A DNA stretch of 47,417 bases, taken from assembly GCA_903865935.1 (NCBI GenBank), contig CAIPLT010000014.1:1-47417 (forward strand), read 5' to 3'. The notes beneath the pieces were generated by a model. It worked only from the letters and a program-made list of their open reading frames with translations. It searched no databases and was not told where the DNA came from. The translations under genes were made by a program, and so were the position numbers. Origin of the DNA: Caldifarciminota bacterium. Its GTDB lineage: Bacteria; Hydrothermota; Tepidihabitantia; Tepidihabitantales; CAIPLT01. How positions within the stretch are numbered: position 1 is the stretch's first letter; each line of letters opens with the position of its first letter. Below are positions 7,857-16,164 of the stretch, one piece after another.

Positions 7857-9338
7857 ACGAAGATACTTCTAGTATATCCAGTCTGCCCAGGTACATTCTG
7901 GAGTTTCCGAAGAGCCCTGAAATTTATCTCGAAAAGAGCGGTGATGCCGCCTTTGGGATTAATTACGGTCGCGTCAATGCTGCCCAAGGAATGGGAAAAA
8001 CGGCTGATCGACCAGAACGTAATGCAATTAAAAGACTCAGATTTAGAGTGGGCGGATTATGTATTTGTCAGTGCTATGACAATTCAGCGTCAGGGCGTCA
8101 AAGAATTAATCGAGCGCTGCCATAAAATAGGAAAAAAGATTGTTGCCGGCGGACCGCTTTTTACGGCTGAGCCGGAAAAGTTCGATGAAATTGATTACCT
8201 GGTCTTGAATGAAGCAGAACTGACATTGGCCCCATTCCTAGCTGACCTCAAAACAGGTACTCCTAAGCATATTTATACTTCCGAAGAAAAACCAAATTTA
8301 AGCAAAACTCCATTGCCATCCTGGAAGCTAATTAAAATGACATATTATTCAACTATGCCGATTCAGTTATCACGCGGATGTCCATATGATTGCGAGTTCT
8401 GCGATATTATTACTCTATTCGGACGCAACCAGCGGATGAAGAACAAGGAACAGATTATCAATGAGCTTGAATCTCTTTATCAATCCGGCTGGCGTGGCGG
8501 TGTAACTTTAGCTGATGATAATTTTATCAGTAAAAAGACAATTTTAAAGAATGAACTGCTCCCGGCAATGACCGACTGGATGCGCAAACGAAAATATCCG
8601 TTTTCTTTTATGGCGGAAGTATCAATCAATCTTGCCGATGATGATGAGTTGATGAAAATGATGATTGAAGCCGGTTTTGATGTACTCTTTGTCGGTATCG
8701 AAACTCCGGACGAGAAGAGCTTGAAAGAATGTAATAAAATCCCAAATCGGGGTCGGGACCTTCTGGCATCGGCAAAAAAGATGCAGCAGTTTGGTTTTGT
8801 CGTTGATGCAGGGTTTATTCTTGGATTTGACAACGATGATGAAACCACTTTTGCCCGTTTACAGGAATTCATTGAACATTCGGGAATTGTTACCGCAATG
8901 GTTGGTCTTTTGAATGCGCCACGGGGTTCAAGACTTCACGAACGATTGCAAAAAGAAGGCAGACTATTACCGGAAGAAGACAATGTCGGAGATAATACTT
9001 CGGTCTGGACTAATTTTGTACCCAAAATGAAACTTGAATCGTTGATTAAAGGTTATAAAAGTGTAGCGGAAAAAATATACTCGGCAAAACCTTATTATGC
9101 GCGCGTCCAGAAATTCTTTAAGAATTACAAACCGCCGAAACGCAAGCCGATGGCGTTTCATTTCTATTATATCAAAGCGGTAATAAAGACCATGCTTATC
9201 ATTGGTATCTTTAAGAAAGACCGAAGATATTTCTGGAAACTTGTTGCCTGGTCTTTATTCCGAAAACCAAGACTGCTGCCATTGGTGATTCAGTACGCTA
9301 TTTACCAGGTCCATTTTGCTGAGGTTTTTGATTTATAA
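7857..9338 (+). CDS. B12-binding-domain radical SAM protein, apparent ACG start
   Basis: The coding frame reaches back past the GTG/ATG pair at 7941/7944. From 7857 it encodes T/M-KILLVYPVCPGTFWSF, the normal first strand of the family's B12-binding domain, so the natural start is an ACG at 7857 (493 aa). Starting at 7941 would delete that strand. The radical SAM cluster ligands are C175, C179 and C182 (CPYDCEFC), followed by the expected GGVTLADDNF and EAGFDVLFVGIETP segments. The C-terminal region after about residue 380 resembles DUF4070. Such proteins bind SAM on a 4Fe-4S cluster and often cobalamin, performing methylations or rearrangements on lipids or other metabolites; the substrate is unknown. 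The gene is monocistronic, with a perfect promoter upstream and a terminator downstream. Confidence 0.85.
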   Translation, partial: TKILLVYPVCPGTFWSFRRALKFISKRAVMPPLGLITVASMLPKEWEKRLIDQNVMQLKDSDLEWADYVFVSAMTIQRQGVKELIERCHKIGKKIVAGGPLFTAEPEKFDEIDYLVLNEAELTLAPFLADLKTGTPKHIYTSEEKPNLSKTPLPSWKLIKMTYYSTMPIQLSRGCPYDCEFCDIITLFGRNQRMKNKEQIINELESLYQSGWRGGVTLADDNFISKKTILKNELLPAMTDWMRKRKYPFSFMAEVSINLADDDELMKMMIEAGFDVLFVGIETPDEKSLKECNKIPNRGRDLLASAKKMQQFGFVVDAGFILGFDNDDETTFARLQEFIEHSGIVTAMVGLLNAPRGSRLHERLQKEGRLLPEEDNVGDNTSVWTNFVPKMKLESLIKGYKSVAEKIYSAKPYYARVQKFFKNYKPPKRKPMAFHFYYIKAVIKTMLIIGIFKKDRRYFWKLVAWSLFRKPRLLPLVIQYAIYQVHFAEVFDL

Positions 9339-9420
9339 TTAAAGTCTAAATATCCACCAACAATTAATGTTAATAAAAACTTATTATATATCTACATAAA
9401 ATTAATAATCAATTAATAAA

Positions 9421-9450
9421 AAGGATGGGAAACAATCCCACCCTTTTGTT
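9421..9450. terminator. Bidirectional rho-independent terminator between convergent genes
   Basis: A 10 bp stem with one mismatch (9421-9430 with 9436-9445), loop AACAA, followed by a T-rich run (TTTTGTTTG) and preceded by an A-rich stretch. It can therefore serve the radical SAM gene on plus and the kelch gene on minus. Confidence 0.75.
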
Positions 9451-9473
9451 TGTACGAGTACTATCTGTTGATT

Positions 9474-12400
9474 CTATTTAAGCATCAGCATTTTCCCGGT
9501 CGCTTCGTATCTATCTGTTTCCAATTTATAGAAATAGACGCCATTCGGACATAGTTTTCCTTTGCTATTATTACCATTCCATCTGACCAAATACATTCCT
9601 GGATTCTGGTTTTGATTAATCAATGTTATCATTGCCTGTCCTTTTGAGTCATAAATCGTAATGTTGATTTTACTCCTTATCGGAACCGAATATTGAATAT
9701 TGGTTAAGCGAGAAAAGGGATTAGGAGAATTTTGAGCAATCGAGAATATCCGGGGTATTGATACACCAGAAGCCTCTTCAATCCCGGTTGTTATTACTCT
9801 GAAAGATTCTACAGAAGACCACGCACTTTGATTTCCCGCTATATCTGTTACTCTAACCCGCCAATAATAAGTCGTGTCTCTAAGCTTTCGGATTGTTGAA
9901 GTATCAGAAATAACTGTATCGATAGGATTTACAAAAATAGAATTATTAGCAATTTGAATACGATAAATGCTAACACCACTCAAATTATCTGAAGAATGAT
10001 TCCAGATGAATGTAACAAATGAATCAGTCAAGATTACACTATTTACTGGGGAAACAGGGTTCGGAATGGTCGGCGCTGTGTAATCAACTCCAAAGCTGTC
10101 ACGTCCTGAAAAAGCTCCTTGATTACCAGCTGCATCGTATGCTTGAACTCGCCAGAAATAACGAGCCTGATTTAAAACTAATGTATCAAATAGAAGTCCA
10201 GTTGTATCGATAATTGGATTAGTGAAGTTTCTGCTTGTATCTGCTTGTAAGATATAACTGACAAGGGATTTTGTATTAGAAGTAACTTGAGACCAGTTAA
10301 AGATTACTGATGTACTAGTAAGCCAGATGCTATTTAATGGTGAAATTAGAGCCGGTGCATTCGGTATTCTTGTATCAAGCTCGAAATTGCGTGTTGAGGA
10401 CCAGCTGCTCTGGTTATATGCTCGGTCTTGTGCTTTAACTCGCCAATAATATGTGGTGTCGGCTAAACTCAGGGTGATCGTCGTATCAGAAATTAAAGTA
10501 TCGGTTGGATTAGTGAATCCTGCGTTTCTTGCGTACTCTAATATGTATCGATATACACCACTCACATTATCTGTTGAACGGTTCCAAATAAAAACTACAT
10601 TAGCATTATTGGTTATAGCGCCATTTGTCGGGCTGATAAGATTTGGGGGGTCCGGTGCAGTATTATCAATACCAAAACTATCCGGATTAGAAAAACTGCC
10701 TTGATTGCCGGCTAAATCATACGCTTGAACCTTCCAAAAATACCGGGCTTGATTGAGTAATAAGGTGTCAAATAATAACCCAGTTGTATCTACTAATGGG
10801 TTAGTAAAATCTCTGCTTGTATCAACTTGTATAATATATCTGACTGAAGACAAAACTGCATCGGGCGTAATCTTTGAATCTTTCAATCTGTTAATCTTGG
10901 AATTGTCAAGTGTTACCTGTGACCAGTTAAATACTATAGAACTATCGGTTAACCAAACGCCCTGTAGCGGTGAAATTAATATCGGTGCATTCGGAACCTG
11001 TGTATCAATTTCAAACTTTCTCGTGACTGACCAACTGCTTGTATTGCCTGCGATATCAACCGCTTTGACTCGCCAGAAATAAATCGTATCCGACATTACA
11101 AGCTGCAATATGGTGTCGGTTATAGTCGCCTCATATGGATTAGAAAACATCGAATCTACCGCATATTGGAAAACATACACATCTATCCCGCTCAGATTAT
11201 CCGATGATTGCCTCCAGAAAAAGGTCATATTTGATTCGTGAATTAAAATATTATTATTCGGACTGACCAGAACTGGTATGCTTGGCGCGGTATTGTCAAT
11301 ACCAAAACTGTCTCTGACCGAAAAATCGCTCTGATTATCCGCGGAATCGATGGCACAAACACGCCACCAATAAGTCGTCTCGTTTAATGCAAAACTTATT
11401 GAAGTATCAGCGATGGTTGTATCGATGCCAGATAAAAATGCCGGATTATTGGCAACCTGTAATCGATAACCCTTTAACCCGCTCAGATTATCCGAAGCTT
11501 TATTCCAGATAAATGACACAAGTGTATGATGTAAATAACCGCTGTCGCTCAATGATACGAGTGTCGGAATCGATGGCAGTCCGGTATCGACTCGGACCGA
11601 TAAGATTTGATTTGAACGGCGGGAATTATAAGCCCGGTCATAAGCTGTAACCCACCACGGATGAGTTCCTTCCGGAAGACGTAAAGGGGGTATCGAATAC
11701 CAGACATCATTCAATAAACCGCCGCCAATCACCCACATCTTGTCATCATATACTAATGATGTATTTCCCGAACGTGCTGACCAGCCCGCACCAGATGTTG
11801 CACAAATCCAGTCCATGCTATTAGTTGAATACCAAACATCATTTGACCCGCCACCCATAACCCACATCTTATTATCAAAAACAACCGATGTATGATATTG
11901 CCTTGGTGACCAGTTTGCTGAATTGGTTGTGCTCATCCAGTCAACGCCGTCATTCGTATACCAGACATCATTGGTTCCGCTACCGCCAAGTATCCACATT
12001 TTATTATCATATACCAGCGAAGTAAGACCATCTCTTCCTGACCAGCCCGCATTACCAGTCGCCTGTCCCCAATGTGCTCCGTCAAACGTGTACCAAACAT
12101 CATTGAAATGTTGTGTGTAATTGGTGCCGCCGAGTATCCACATTTTATTATCAAAAACAATTGCGGTATGACCGAATCTCGGCGCCCAGCCGGTTGAACC
12201 GGTCACTTGATTCCATGAAACACCGTCAATCGAATACCAGACATCGTTGAAACTGCTGCTATTATCATATCCGCCAATCACCCACATTCTGTTGTCAAAG
12301 ACCACTGATGCATGACCGAATCTCGGTGACCAGCCTGCATTATCGGTTGCCCGTGTCCAGTTCACGCCATCCGATGAATACCAGACATCATTTTTAGCTC

Positions 12401-14225
12401 CGTATCCATCAACTCCGCCCATCACCCATATTTTATTATTGAAAACGACTGAACTGTGATATGTTCTGCCCGACCACTCTGCCGACACATTTGCCAACGA
12501 CCATGCGCCGGATGAAGTTGAAAGATAATTATTATTGGATGTACCAAGCGTTATTGTCTCTGAAGGGACTGCAATCGATAACACATAATGAGACAACATG
12601 AAATTGTCAATTGATGGCTGCCACTCAAAATACGGGTTTCTGCCAATCCAACCATTGTCTGCCGGTATTAAGAGACTGAACGAGTCTGGTGAATCAGAGT
12701 CAATCGTGAATAACTGGTCGGTTGCATCATAGGCTTTAATTGTATCCGGAGCAACAATTACCAGAACCTTAACTTTTGCCATGTCACTATTTATAATCGG
12801 TACTGACCAGGAATAAGTCGATTCAGTGGCCGCAATGCTATTGGCAATCACTTGCGGATAAGAAAGACCGCCATCTAATGAAAGCAGTATCCGGTAATTT
12901 GAAAAAGTCACACCCGTGTATTTTCGCCACTTGATTATTTTATCGCTCCCGCCCTGCCAGTATTCACCGCCATTCGGCACAATGATACTTATCGTCTGAA
13001 TTAAAAAATCATGGTCGCTTTCATCCGCAATTCGAACCACATCACCATCCAGAATCTGCACCATCACTCGGCACGTGTTTGAGGTTACCCACGGCACTCT
13101 CCAGCGATAGGTTGTATCAGTCGAAGGTAAGACCGCTATCGTATCCAGATAATTCATTCCGCTGTCAACCGAAAAGAGCAGACGATAATTACTAAAACCG
13201 GTCTGATTTGTCCGCCATTTAATAGTCAGTAGATTACCTCCGTATAAAGTATCACCGCCATTCGGTCGAAGTAATGTCAGAATACGGCCATAAGAATACC
13301 AGACCTCATGCAATCTTTGGGTGTCATAACCACCCAGAATCCACATCCGGTTGTCAAAAGCAACCGAAGTGTGGTCATATCGGCTTGTCCATTCTGCCAA
13401 ACTGGTTGCCTGTGTCCAGTGTACACCGTCCGAAGAATACCAGGCATCTCGTTTGCGACCCGCATCGCTATATCCAGCAATTACCCACATCTTATTATCA
13501 AAAACTACTGCGGTATGTAAGGATCTTGGTGCCCAACCGGCTGAATCAGTTGCTTCAGTCCAAGTTATACCATCGGTTGAATACCAGACATCGTTTCTCC
13601 TATTTCCATCATCTCCACCCATAACCCACATCTTATTGTCAAAAACCAATGAAGTATGCTGTTGTCTGGGTGACCAACTGGCATTAGTTACAGCTTCAGT
13701 CCAAGTTATTCCGTCTGAAGAATACCAGACATCATTTTTCAGACCGGCACTTGTTGTACTGCCACCAATAACCCACATCTTATTATCAAATACGACCGAT
13801 GTATGATAATTTCGGTTTGTCCAGCTCGCTGCTGCGGTTGCCTGTGTCCAGGTCACACCGTCTGATGAATACCAGACATCGTGTCTTCGACCACCGGTCA
13901 AACCATATCCGCCGATGACCCACATCATGCTATCAAAAACAACTGATGTGTGCTGTTCTCTTGCCATCCAGCCGGCTGAATTGGTTGCCCGAGACCAGGA
14001 AACGCCATCAGAAGAATACCAGACATCATTTCTTCTTGTCCCGTCATCTCCGCCCAAAACCCACATATTATTATTGAAGACGACTGATGTGTGATGGATT
14101 CTTGCCGACCATTCAGCTGAAGCAGTTGTTCGAATCCAGTCCATATAATCAGATTGAGCAAAAACTTGGCTGGAAAATAGAAGTCCCAAAACTATCAATA
14201 AATAAAAAACCTTAAAATTTTTCAT
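9474..14225 (-). CDS. Giant secreted kelch / FN3-like repeat protein with type IX sorting tail
   Basis: 1583 residues. Residues 1-23 are a signal peptide ending QVFAQ. About residues 25-313 hold six kelch-like repeats of 46-50 aa (pattern W-x-x-R-x-x-H-T-S-V-V-F-D-N-K-M-W-V-x-G-G, then NDVWYSSDG). About 316-500 hold two NGG-E/D-W..GG..I-W domains of the Kre9/Knh1-like type. An FN3-like domain begins near 512 but is interrupted at about 571-845 by six more kelch repeats, then completes. Six further FN3-like domains (about 881-1480) precede a TTGIEE linker and a FlgD-like sorting domain. GGAGG lies just before the ATG. The protein is probably a cell-surface adhesin or structural protein exported by type IX secretion; no enzyme motif was seen. 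One FN3 loop contains a repeat-derived insertion (10867-10898). Confidence 0.9.
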   Translation of the reverse strand: MKNFKVFYLLIVLGLLFSSQVFAQSDYMDWIRTTASAEWSARIHHTSVVFNNNMWVLGGDDGTRRNDVWYSSDGVSWSRATNSAGWMAREQHTSVVFDSMMWVIGGYGLTGGRRHDVWYSSDGVTWTQATAAASWTNRNYHTSVVFDNKMWVIGGSTTSAGLKNDVWYSSDGITWTEAVTNASWSPRQQHTSLVFDNKMWVMGGDDGNRRNDVWYSTDGITWTEATDSAGWAPRSLHTAVVFDNKMWVIAGYSDAGRKRDAWYSSDGVHWTQATSLAEWTSRYDHTSVAFDNRMWILGGYDTQRLHEVWYSYGRILTLLRPNGGDTLYGGNLLTIKWRTNQTGFSNYRLLFSVDSGMNYLDTIAVLPSTDTTYRWRVPWVTSNTCRVMVQILDGDVVRIADESDHDFLIQTISIIVPNGGEYWQGGSDKIIKWRKYTGVTFSNYRILLSLDGGLSYPQVIANSIAATESTYSWSVPIINSDMAKVKVLVIVAPDTIKAYDATDQLFTIDSDSPDSFSLLIPADNGWIGRNPYFEWQPSIDNFMLSHYVLSIAVPSETITLGTSNNNYLSTSSGAWSLANVSAEWSGRTYHSSVVFNNKIWVMGGVDGYGAKNDVWYSSDGVNWTRATDNAGWSPRFGHASVVFDNRMWVIGGYDNSSSFNDVWYSIDGVSWNQVTGSTGWAPRFGHTAIVFDNKMWILGGTNYTQHFNDVWYTFDGAHWGQATGNAGWSGRDGLTSLVYDNKMWILGGSGTNDVWYTNDGVDWMSTTNSANWSPRQYHTSVVFDNKMWVMGGGSNDVWYSTNSMDWICATSGAGWSARSGNTSLVYDDKMWVIGGGLLNDVWYSIPPLRLPEGTHPWWVTAYDRAYNSRRSNQILSVRVDTGLPSIPTLVSLSDSGYLHHTLVSFIWNKASDNLSGLKGYRLQVANNPAFLSGIDTTIADTSISFALNETTYWWRVCAIDSADNQSDFSVRDSFGIDNTAPSIPVLVSPNNNILIHESNMTFFWRQSSDNLSGIDVYVFQYAVDSMFSNPYEATITDTILQLVMSDTIYFWRVKAVDIAGNTSSWSVTRKFEIDTQVPNAPILISPLQGVWLTDSSIVFNWSQVTLDNSKINRLKDSKITPDAVLSSVRYIIQVDTSRDFTNPLVDTTGLLFDTLLLNQARYFWKVQAYDLAGNQGSFSNPDSFGIDNTAPDPPNLISPTNGAITNNANVVFIWNRSTDNVSGVYRYILEYARNAGFTNPTDTLISDTTITLSLADTTYYWRVKAQDRAYNQSSWSSTRNFELDTRIPNAPALISPLNSIWLTSTSVIFNWSQVTSNTKSLVSYILQADTSRNFTNPIIDTTGLLFDTLVLNQARYFWRVQAYDAAGNQGAFSGRDSFGVDYTAPTIPNPVSPVNSVILTDSFVTFIWNHSSDNLSGVSIYRIQIANNSIFVNPIDTVISDTSTIRKLRDTTYYWRVRVTDIAGNQSAWSSVESFRVITTGIEEASGVSIPRIFSIAQNSPNPFSRLTNIQYSVPIRSKINITIYDSKGQAMITLINQNQNPGMYLVRWNGNNSKGKLCPNGVYFYKLETDRYEATGKMLMLK
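10867..10898 (-). repeat. In-frame repeat insert in an FN3 loop, copy 1
   Basis: These 32 bases (minus strand) match 28050-28081 (plus strand) at 30 of 32 positions and are read in the same frame (SKI-x-R-x-KDSKIT). The insert lies in the loop after the FNWSQV strand. The later sister domain in the same protein has no such insert. Confidence 0.7.
11690..12515 (-). repeat. Second six-repeat kelch block nested inside an FN3-like domain
   Basis: Six kelch-type repeats resembling the N-terminal block of the same protein, starting with a similar lead-in (AWSLANVSAEWSGR, compare DWIRTTASAEWSAR). The flanks together make one FN3-like domain: strands up to NNNYLSTS lie before the block, and LPEGTHPWWVTAYDRAYN lies after it. 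Confidence 0.75.
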
Positions 14226-14260
14226 TACATCCTCCGATGTTTGTATTGCATAATACGTTT

Positions 14261-14289
14261 ATTATAACCGATATATCTTTCATATTCAA
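14261..14289 (-). promoter_or_regulatory. Promoter of the kelch/FN3 gene
   Basis: On the minus strand, TTGAAT (14289-14284), a 17 bp spacer and a perfect TATAAT (14266-14261). The leader is about 30 bases and carries GGAGG at 14235-14231. Confidence 0.65.
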
Positions 14290-14630
14290 TAATTGAGTGC
14301 AAGAGGACTTTAGAATCAAATTATAAGTAAAAGCATAAATAATAAAAATAAGTCCTCACTGAACTCAGTGAAATTGTATTTATTTCTAAATACTATACAT
14401 TATTATATACAGCAAATTCTGTGCCTTTATTTAATAATTACTCAAAATATCGTAAATAATCCATTTTCTACATCTATTTTAGTATAAAATATATATTGCC
14501 AATATCTATATAACGATAATACGAGCTATACAAAGTGCAAAATCTTGCACAATCTTCAGATTGTCTACACCGCTATTATTCGATTTAGTTTTGTGAATTT
14601 TCTTGTAAGTCATGTGAGAATTTAAACCTG

Positions 14631-14803
14631 CTTGGTTACATAGTAGATAACCAAGTGGGTAGTCTAGTAGGGGGGGCTACTACCTAGGGGGCTACCCAGT
14701 AGGTGGCCCTAGGGGACCGGAGAGAGAACCCTACCCCCTTTTGCCCACTAGGTCACCTGGGTATATCTACCCATTGTCTAATAGGTAATCTACCAGTACT
14801 ATC
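14631..14803. other. GC-rich run of tandem short hairpins built on CTACC/GGTAG units
   Basis: Consecutive stems can be drawn: a perfect 8 bp stem 14631-14638/14648-14655; a 6 bp stem 14665-14670/14677-14682 with a six-G loop; a 5 bp stem plus three G-C pairs at 14682-14704; the palindrome CCCTAGGG at 14707-14714; a 6 bp stem 14758-14763/14768-14773; and a small stem 14784-14794. TGGGTAG (14656-14662) can also pair with CTACCCA (14767-14773), closing the element. It could be a structured RNA or a degenerate minisatellite; no known family was recognised. Confidence 0.5.
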
Positions 14804-14887
14804 AGGTCTATGACTCAAAAAATACAATAAAAAGAGTGTTCCTGTGAATAATTCTAAATCAGTCTTGCTTGTGAATGGTTAATTGCC

Positions 14888-14933
14888 TTGACTTTTCAAA
14901 TCATGTTGACTATATTGCATCATAAGTTATGAT
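14888..14933 (+). promoter_or_regulatory. Two overlapping tandem promoters for the small membrane protein gene
   Basis: The first is TTGACT (14888-14893), 17 bp, TATATT (14911-14916). The second is TTGACT (14906-14911), 16 bp, TATGAT (14928-14933). The -10 of the first shares base 14911 with the -35 of the second. The second would give a leader of about 27 bases. Confidence 0.6.
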
Positions 14934-14966
14934 AGAGATAAAAATTTTATTATAAAAGGAGAAAAT

Positions 14967-15320
14967 ATGAAAATACGCAAACCGATTAGTTTTGTGTTAG
15001 GAATTGTCTTTTTTATCTTTGGTATATTTATATTAATAATTGGCGGTATTAGCGGGATAGTTCCTTTGCTGATTGGCGCTTCGCTTATTTATTTGGGCTG
15101 GCAAGGCACCCGCGTAGCAACTATTATTTTCGGACATACCCTTGTTGTTATCGGATGCGGTTTAATTACAATGGGAATATATCTTCTGCCCTATTGTAAA
15201 CCCACTCTTCTGTATATATTTTTCCGTCCGCTTTTCTGGGGTTTGTTTACAGTATTCGGCGGTATCTGCGCAATTTATCACGGATTCTGCCAATGTGTTC
15301 GTTGTCCCAAAAATTCGTAA
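14967..15320 (+). CDS. Small membrane protein of unknown function
   Basis: 117 residues with strong AGGAG (14958-14962) before the ATG. About four hydrophobic stretches fill the protein (residues about 8-30, 32-47, 50-72 and 78-105), so it is an integral inner-membrane protein. It ends in a short Cys-rich tail (CQCVRCP) that could bind a metal or form disulphides. I do not recognise the family. It is transcribed alone: two tandem promoters lie upstream, and a converging cupin gene starts its 3' end 59 bases downstream. Confidence 0.7.
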   Translation: MKIRKPISFVLGIVFFIFGIFILIIGGISGIVPLLIGASLIYLGWQGTRVATIIFGHTLVVIGCGLITMGIYLLPYCKPTLLYIFFRPLFWGLFTVFGGICAIYHGFCQCVRCPKNS

Positions 15321-15379
15321 AAATTGAAAATATGAGTGCGTCCTGGTTTGAAGGTTGCGCCCATTTTGATATTAATTAA

Positions 15380-15742
15380 TCACTCTATCACTTCTTCATC
15401 TTCTTTTTTCCACGCAGGCTCAACAATACATAAGAATACCAAATCATTCTTTCCTATATTTTTTATTCTCTGCACCGAGTTTGGAGGAATATAGATTGCC
15501 TGTTCAGCAGACACTTTTTCTTTTTCCTTATCAATATACATCTCCCCAACACCTTCTAAAATATAGTAGACTTCCGAATTCTTTAACTTATGTGCAGAAG
15601 TAATTTCACCTTGTTTAACCTTTGCCAGAGCAAGACTATAATTTATCGCAACATCTTCCTTTAATGGGTTTAATAGCTCTTTCAGGATTGATTTGTCACC
15701 AGCAATAAATTCTTCACATTTTTTCACATCTTTTATTAACAT
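15380..15742 (-). CDS. Cupin-domain protein
   Basis: 120 residues from the ATG at 15742, which has GGAG at good spacing; a TTG seven codons upstream is less likely. A single cupin barrel covers most of the protein: motif 1 is the region of ITSAHKLKNSEVYYILEGVGEM, quoted here only in part as HKLKNSEVYYILEG, and motif 2 is YIPPNSVQRIKN. Only one His remains in motif 1, and the usual His of motif 2 is replaced (NSVQ), so metal binding may be weak or different. Similar stand-alone cupins act as sugar-isomerase-like or mannose-6-phosphate isomerase-type proteins, but no substrate can be assigned. It has its own divergent promoter facing mazG. Confidence 0.75.
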   Translation of the reverse strand: MLIKDVKKCEEFIAGDKSILKELLNPLKEDVAINYSLALAKVKQGEITSAHKLKNSEVYYILEGVGEMYIDKEKEKVSAEQAIYIPPNSVQRIKNIGKNDLVFLCIVEPAWKKEDEEVIE

Positions 15743-15776
15743 ATTTTCACTCCAAATTAACAATTTATCTAACTTA

Positions 15777-15805
15777 AATATAGGTAATCATAAACAATAA
15801 GTCAA
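15777..15805 (-). promoter_or_regulatory. Promoter of the cupin gene
   Basis: On the minus strand, TTGACT (15805-15800), a 17 bp spacer and TATATT (15782-15777). Its -35 lies 10 bases from the -35 of the divergent mazG promoter. GTCAAG (15801-15806) and CTTGAC (15815-15820) form an inverted repeat across the gap. Confidence 0.75.
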
Positions 15806-15815
15806 GTTTCCAAGC

Positions 15816-15843
15816 TTGACAAATGAGCTTTTTTTAGGATACT
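15816..15843 (+). promoter_or_regulatory. Promoter of the mazG-DUF6754 operon, leaderless geometry
   Basis: TTGACA at 15816-15821, a 16 bp spacer and GATACT at 15838-15843, then six bases to the GTG at 15850. No Shine-Dalgarno site precedes that GTG. Confidence 0.65.
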
Positions 15844-15849
15844 TAAATC

Positions 15850-16164
15850 GTGACAATTGACGAGTTTCAAAAGCTCATCGAACAACTCTATTATTCTAAA
15901 GATAAAAAACGCGGTATTGAAGGAACTTATATGTGGTTTGCCGAAGAAGTCGGCGAATTATCACGAGCGATAAGAAAATTAAAACCCAAAGACAAGAAGT
16001 CGAAAGCTCATCTTGAAGAGGAATTTGCTGATTGTTTTGCCTGGCTCGTAACTTTAGCTAGTCTGACTGGAGTAAAATTAGAAAAAGCAATAGAAAAATA
16101 CCAAAAAGGTTGTCCCAAATGTCATAAAAAACCTTGTATTTGTAAAGAATCAAGGAGGGTATAA
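15850..16164 (+). CDS. MazG-like nucleotide pyrophosphohydrolase
   Basis: 104 residues from a GTG. The MazG metal-binding pattern is visible: EEVGE at residues 32-36 and EEEFAD about 24 residues later, in a helical scaffold. Such proteins hydrolyse NTPs or dNTPs to NMPs and pyrophosphate, often for housecleaning. A C-terminal CPKC...CIC cluster (residues about 89-98) could bind zinc. The GTG has no ribosome binding site but lies six bases after a promoter -10 box, so the mRNA is probably leaderless. The last codons (AGG AGG GTA TAA) supply the Shine-Dalgarno site for the next gene, whose ATG follows the stop directly. This couples MazG to a membrane-protein operon. Confidence 0.85.
   Translation: MTIDEFQKLIEQLYYSKDKKRGIEGTYMWFAEEVGELSRAIRKLKPKDKKSKAHLEEEFADCFAWLVTLASLTGVKLEKAIEKYQKGCPKCHKKPCICKESRRV

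Larger units (their letters stand above)
14290..14966. other. Noncoding region between divergent genes
   Basis: I see no credible coding frame. The left part (14290-14620) is plain AT-rich sequence. The middle (14631-14803) is a GC-rich hairpin run listed separately. The right end holds two overlapping promoters for the small membrane protein gene. Confidence 0.6.

Noticed and set aside
13274-13806. Several open frames of 70-150 residues on the plus strand
   Set aside because: They run antisense to the kelch repeats and are repetitive only because the kelch DNA is repetitive.
11700-14200. Regularly spaced repeated DNA that could suggest a CRISPR-like array
   Set aside because: Period is about 145-150 bases, and the DNA is coding and degenerate; it encodes kelch repeats.
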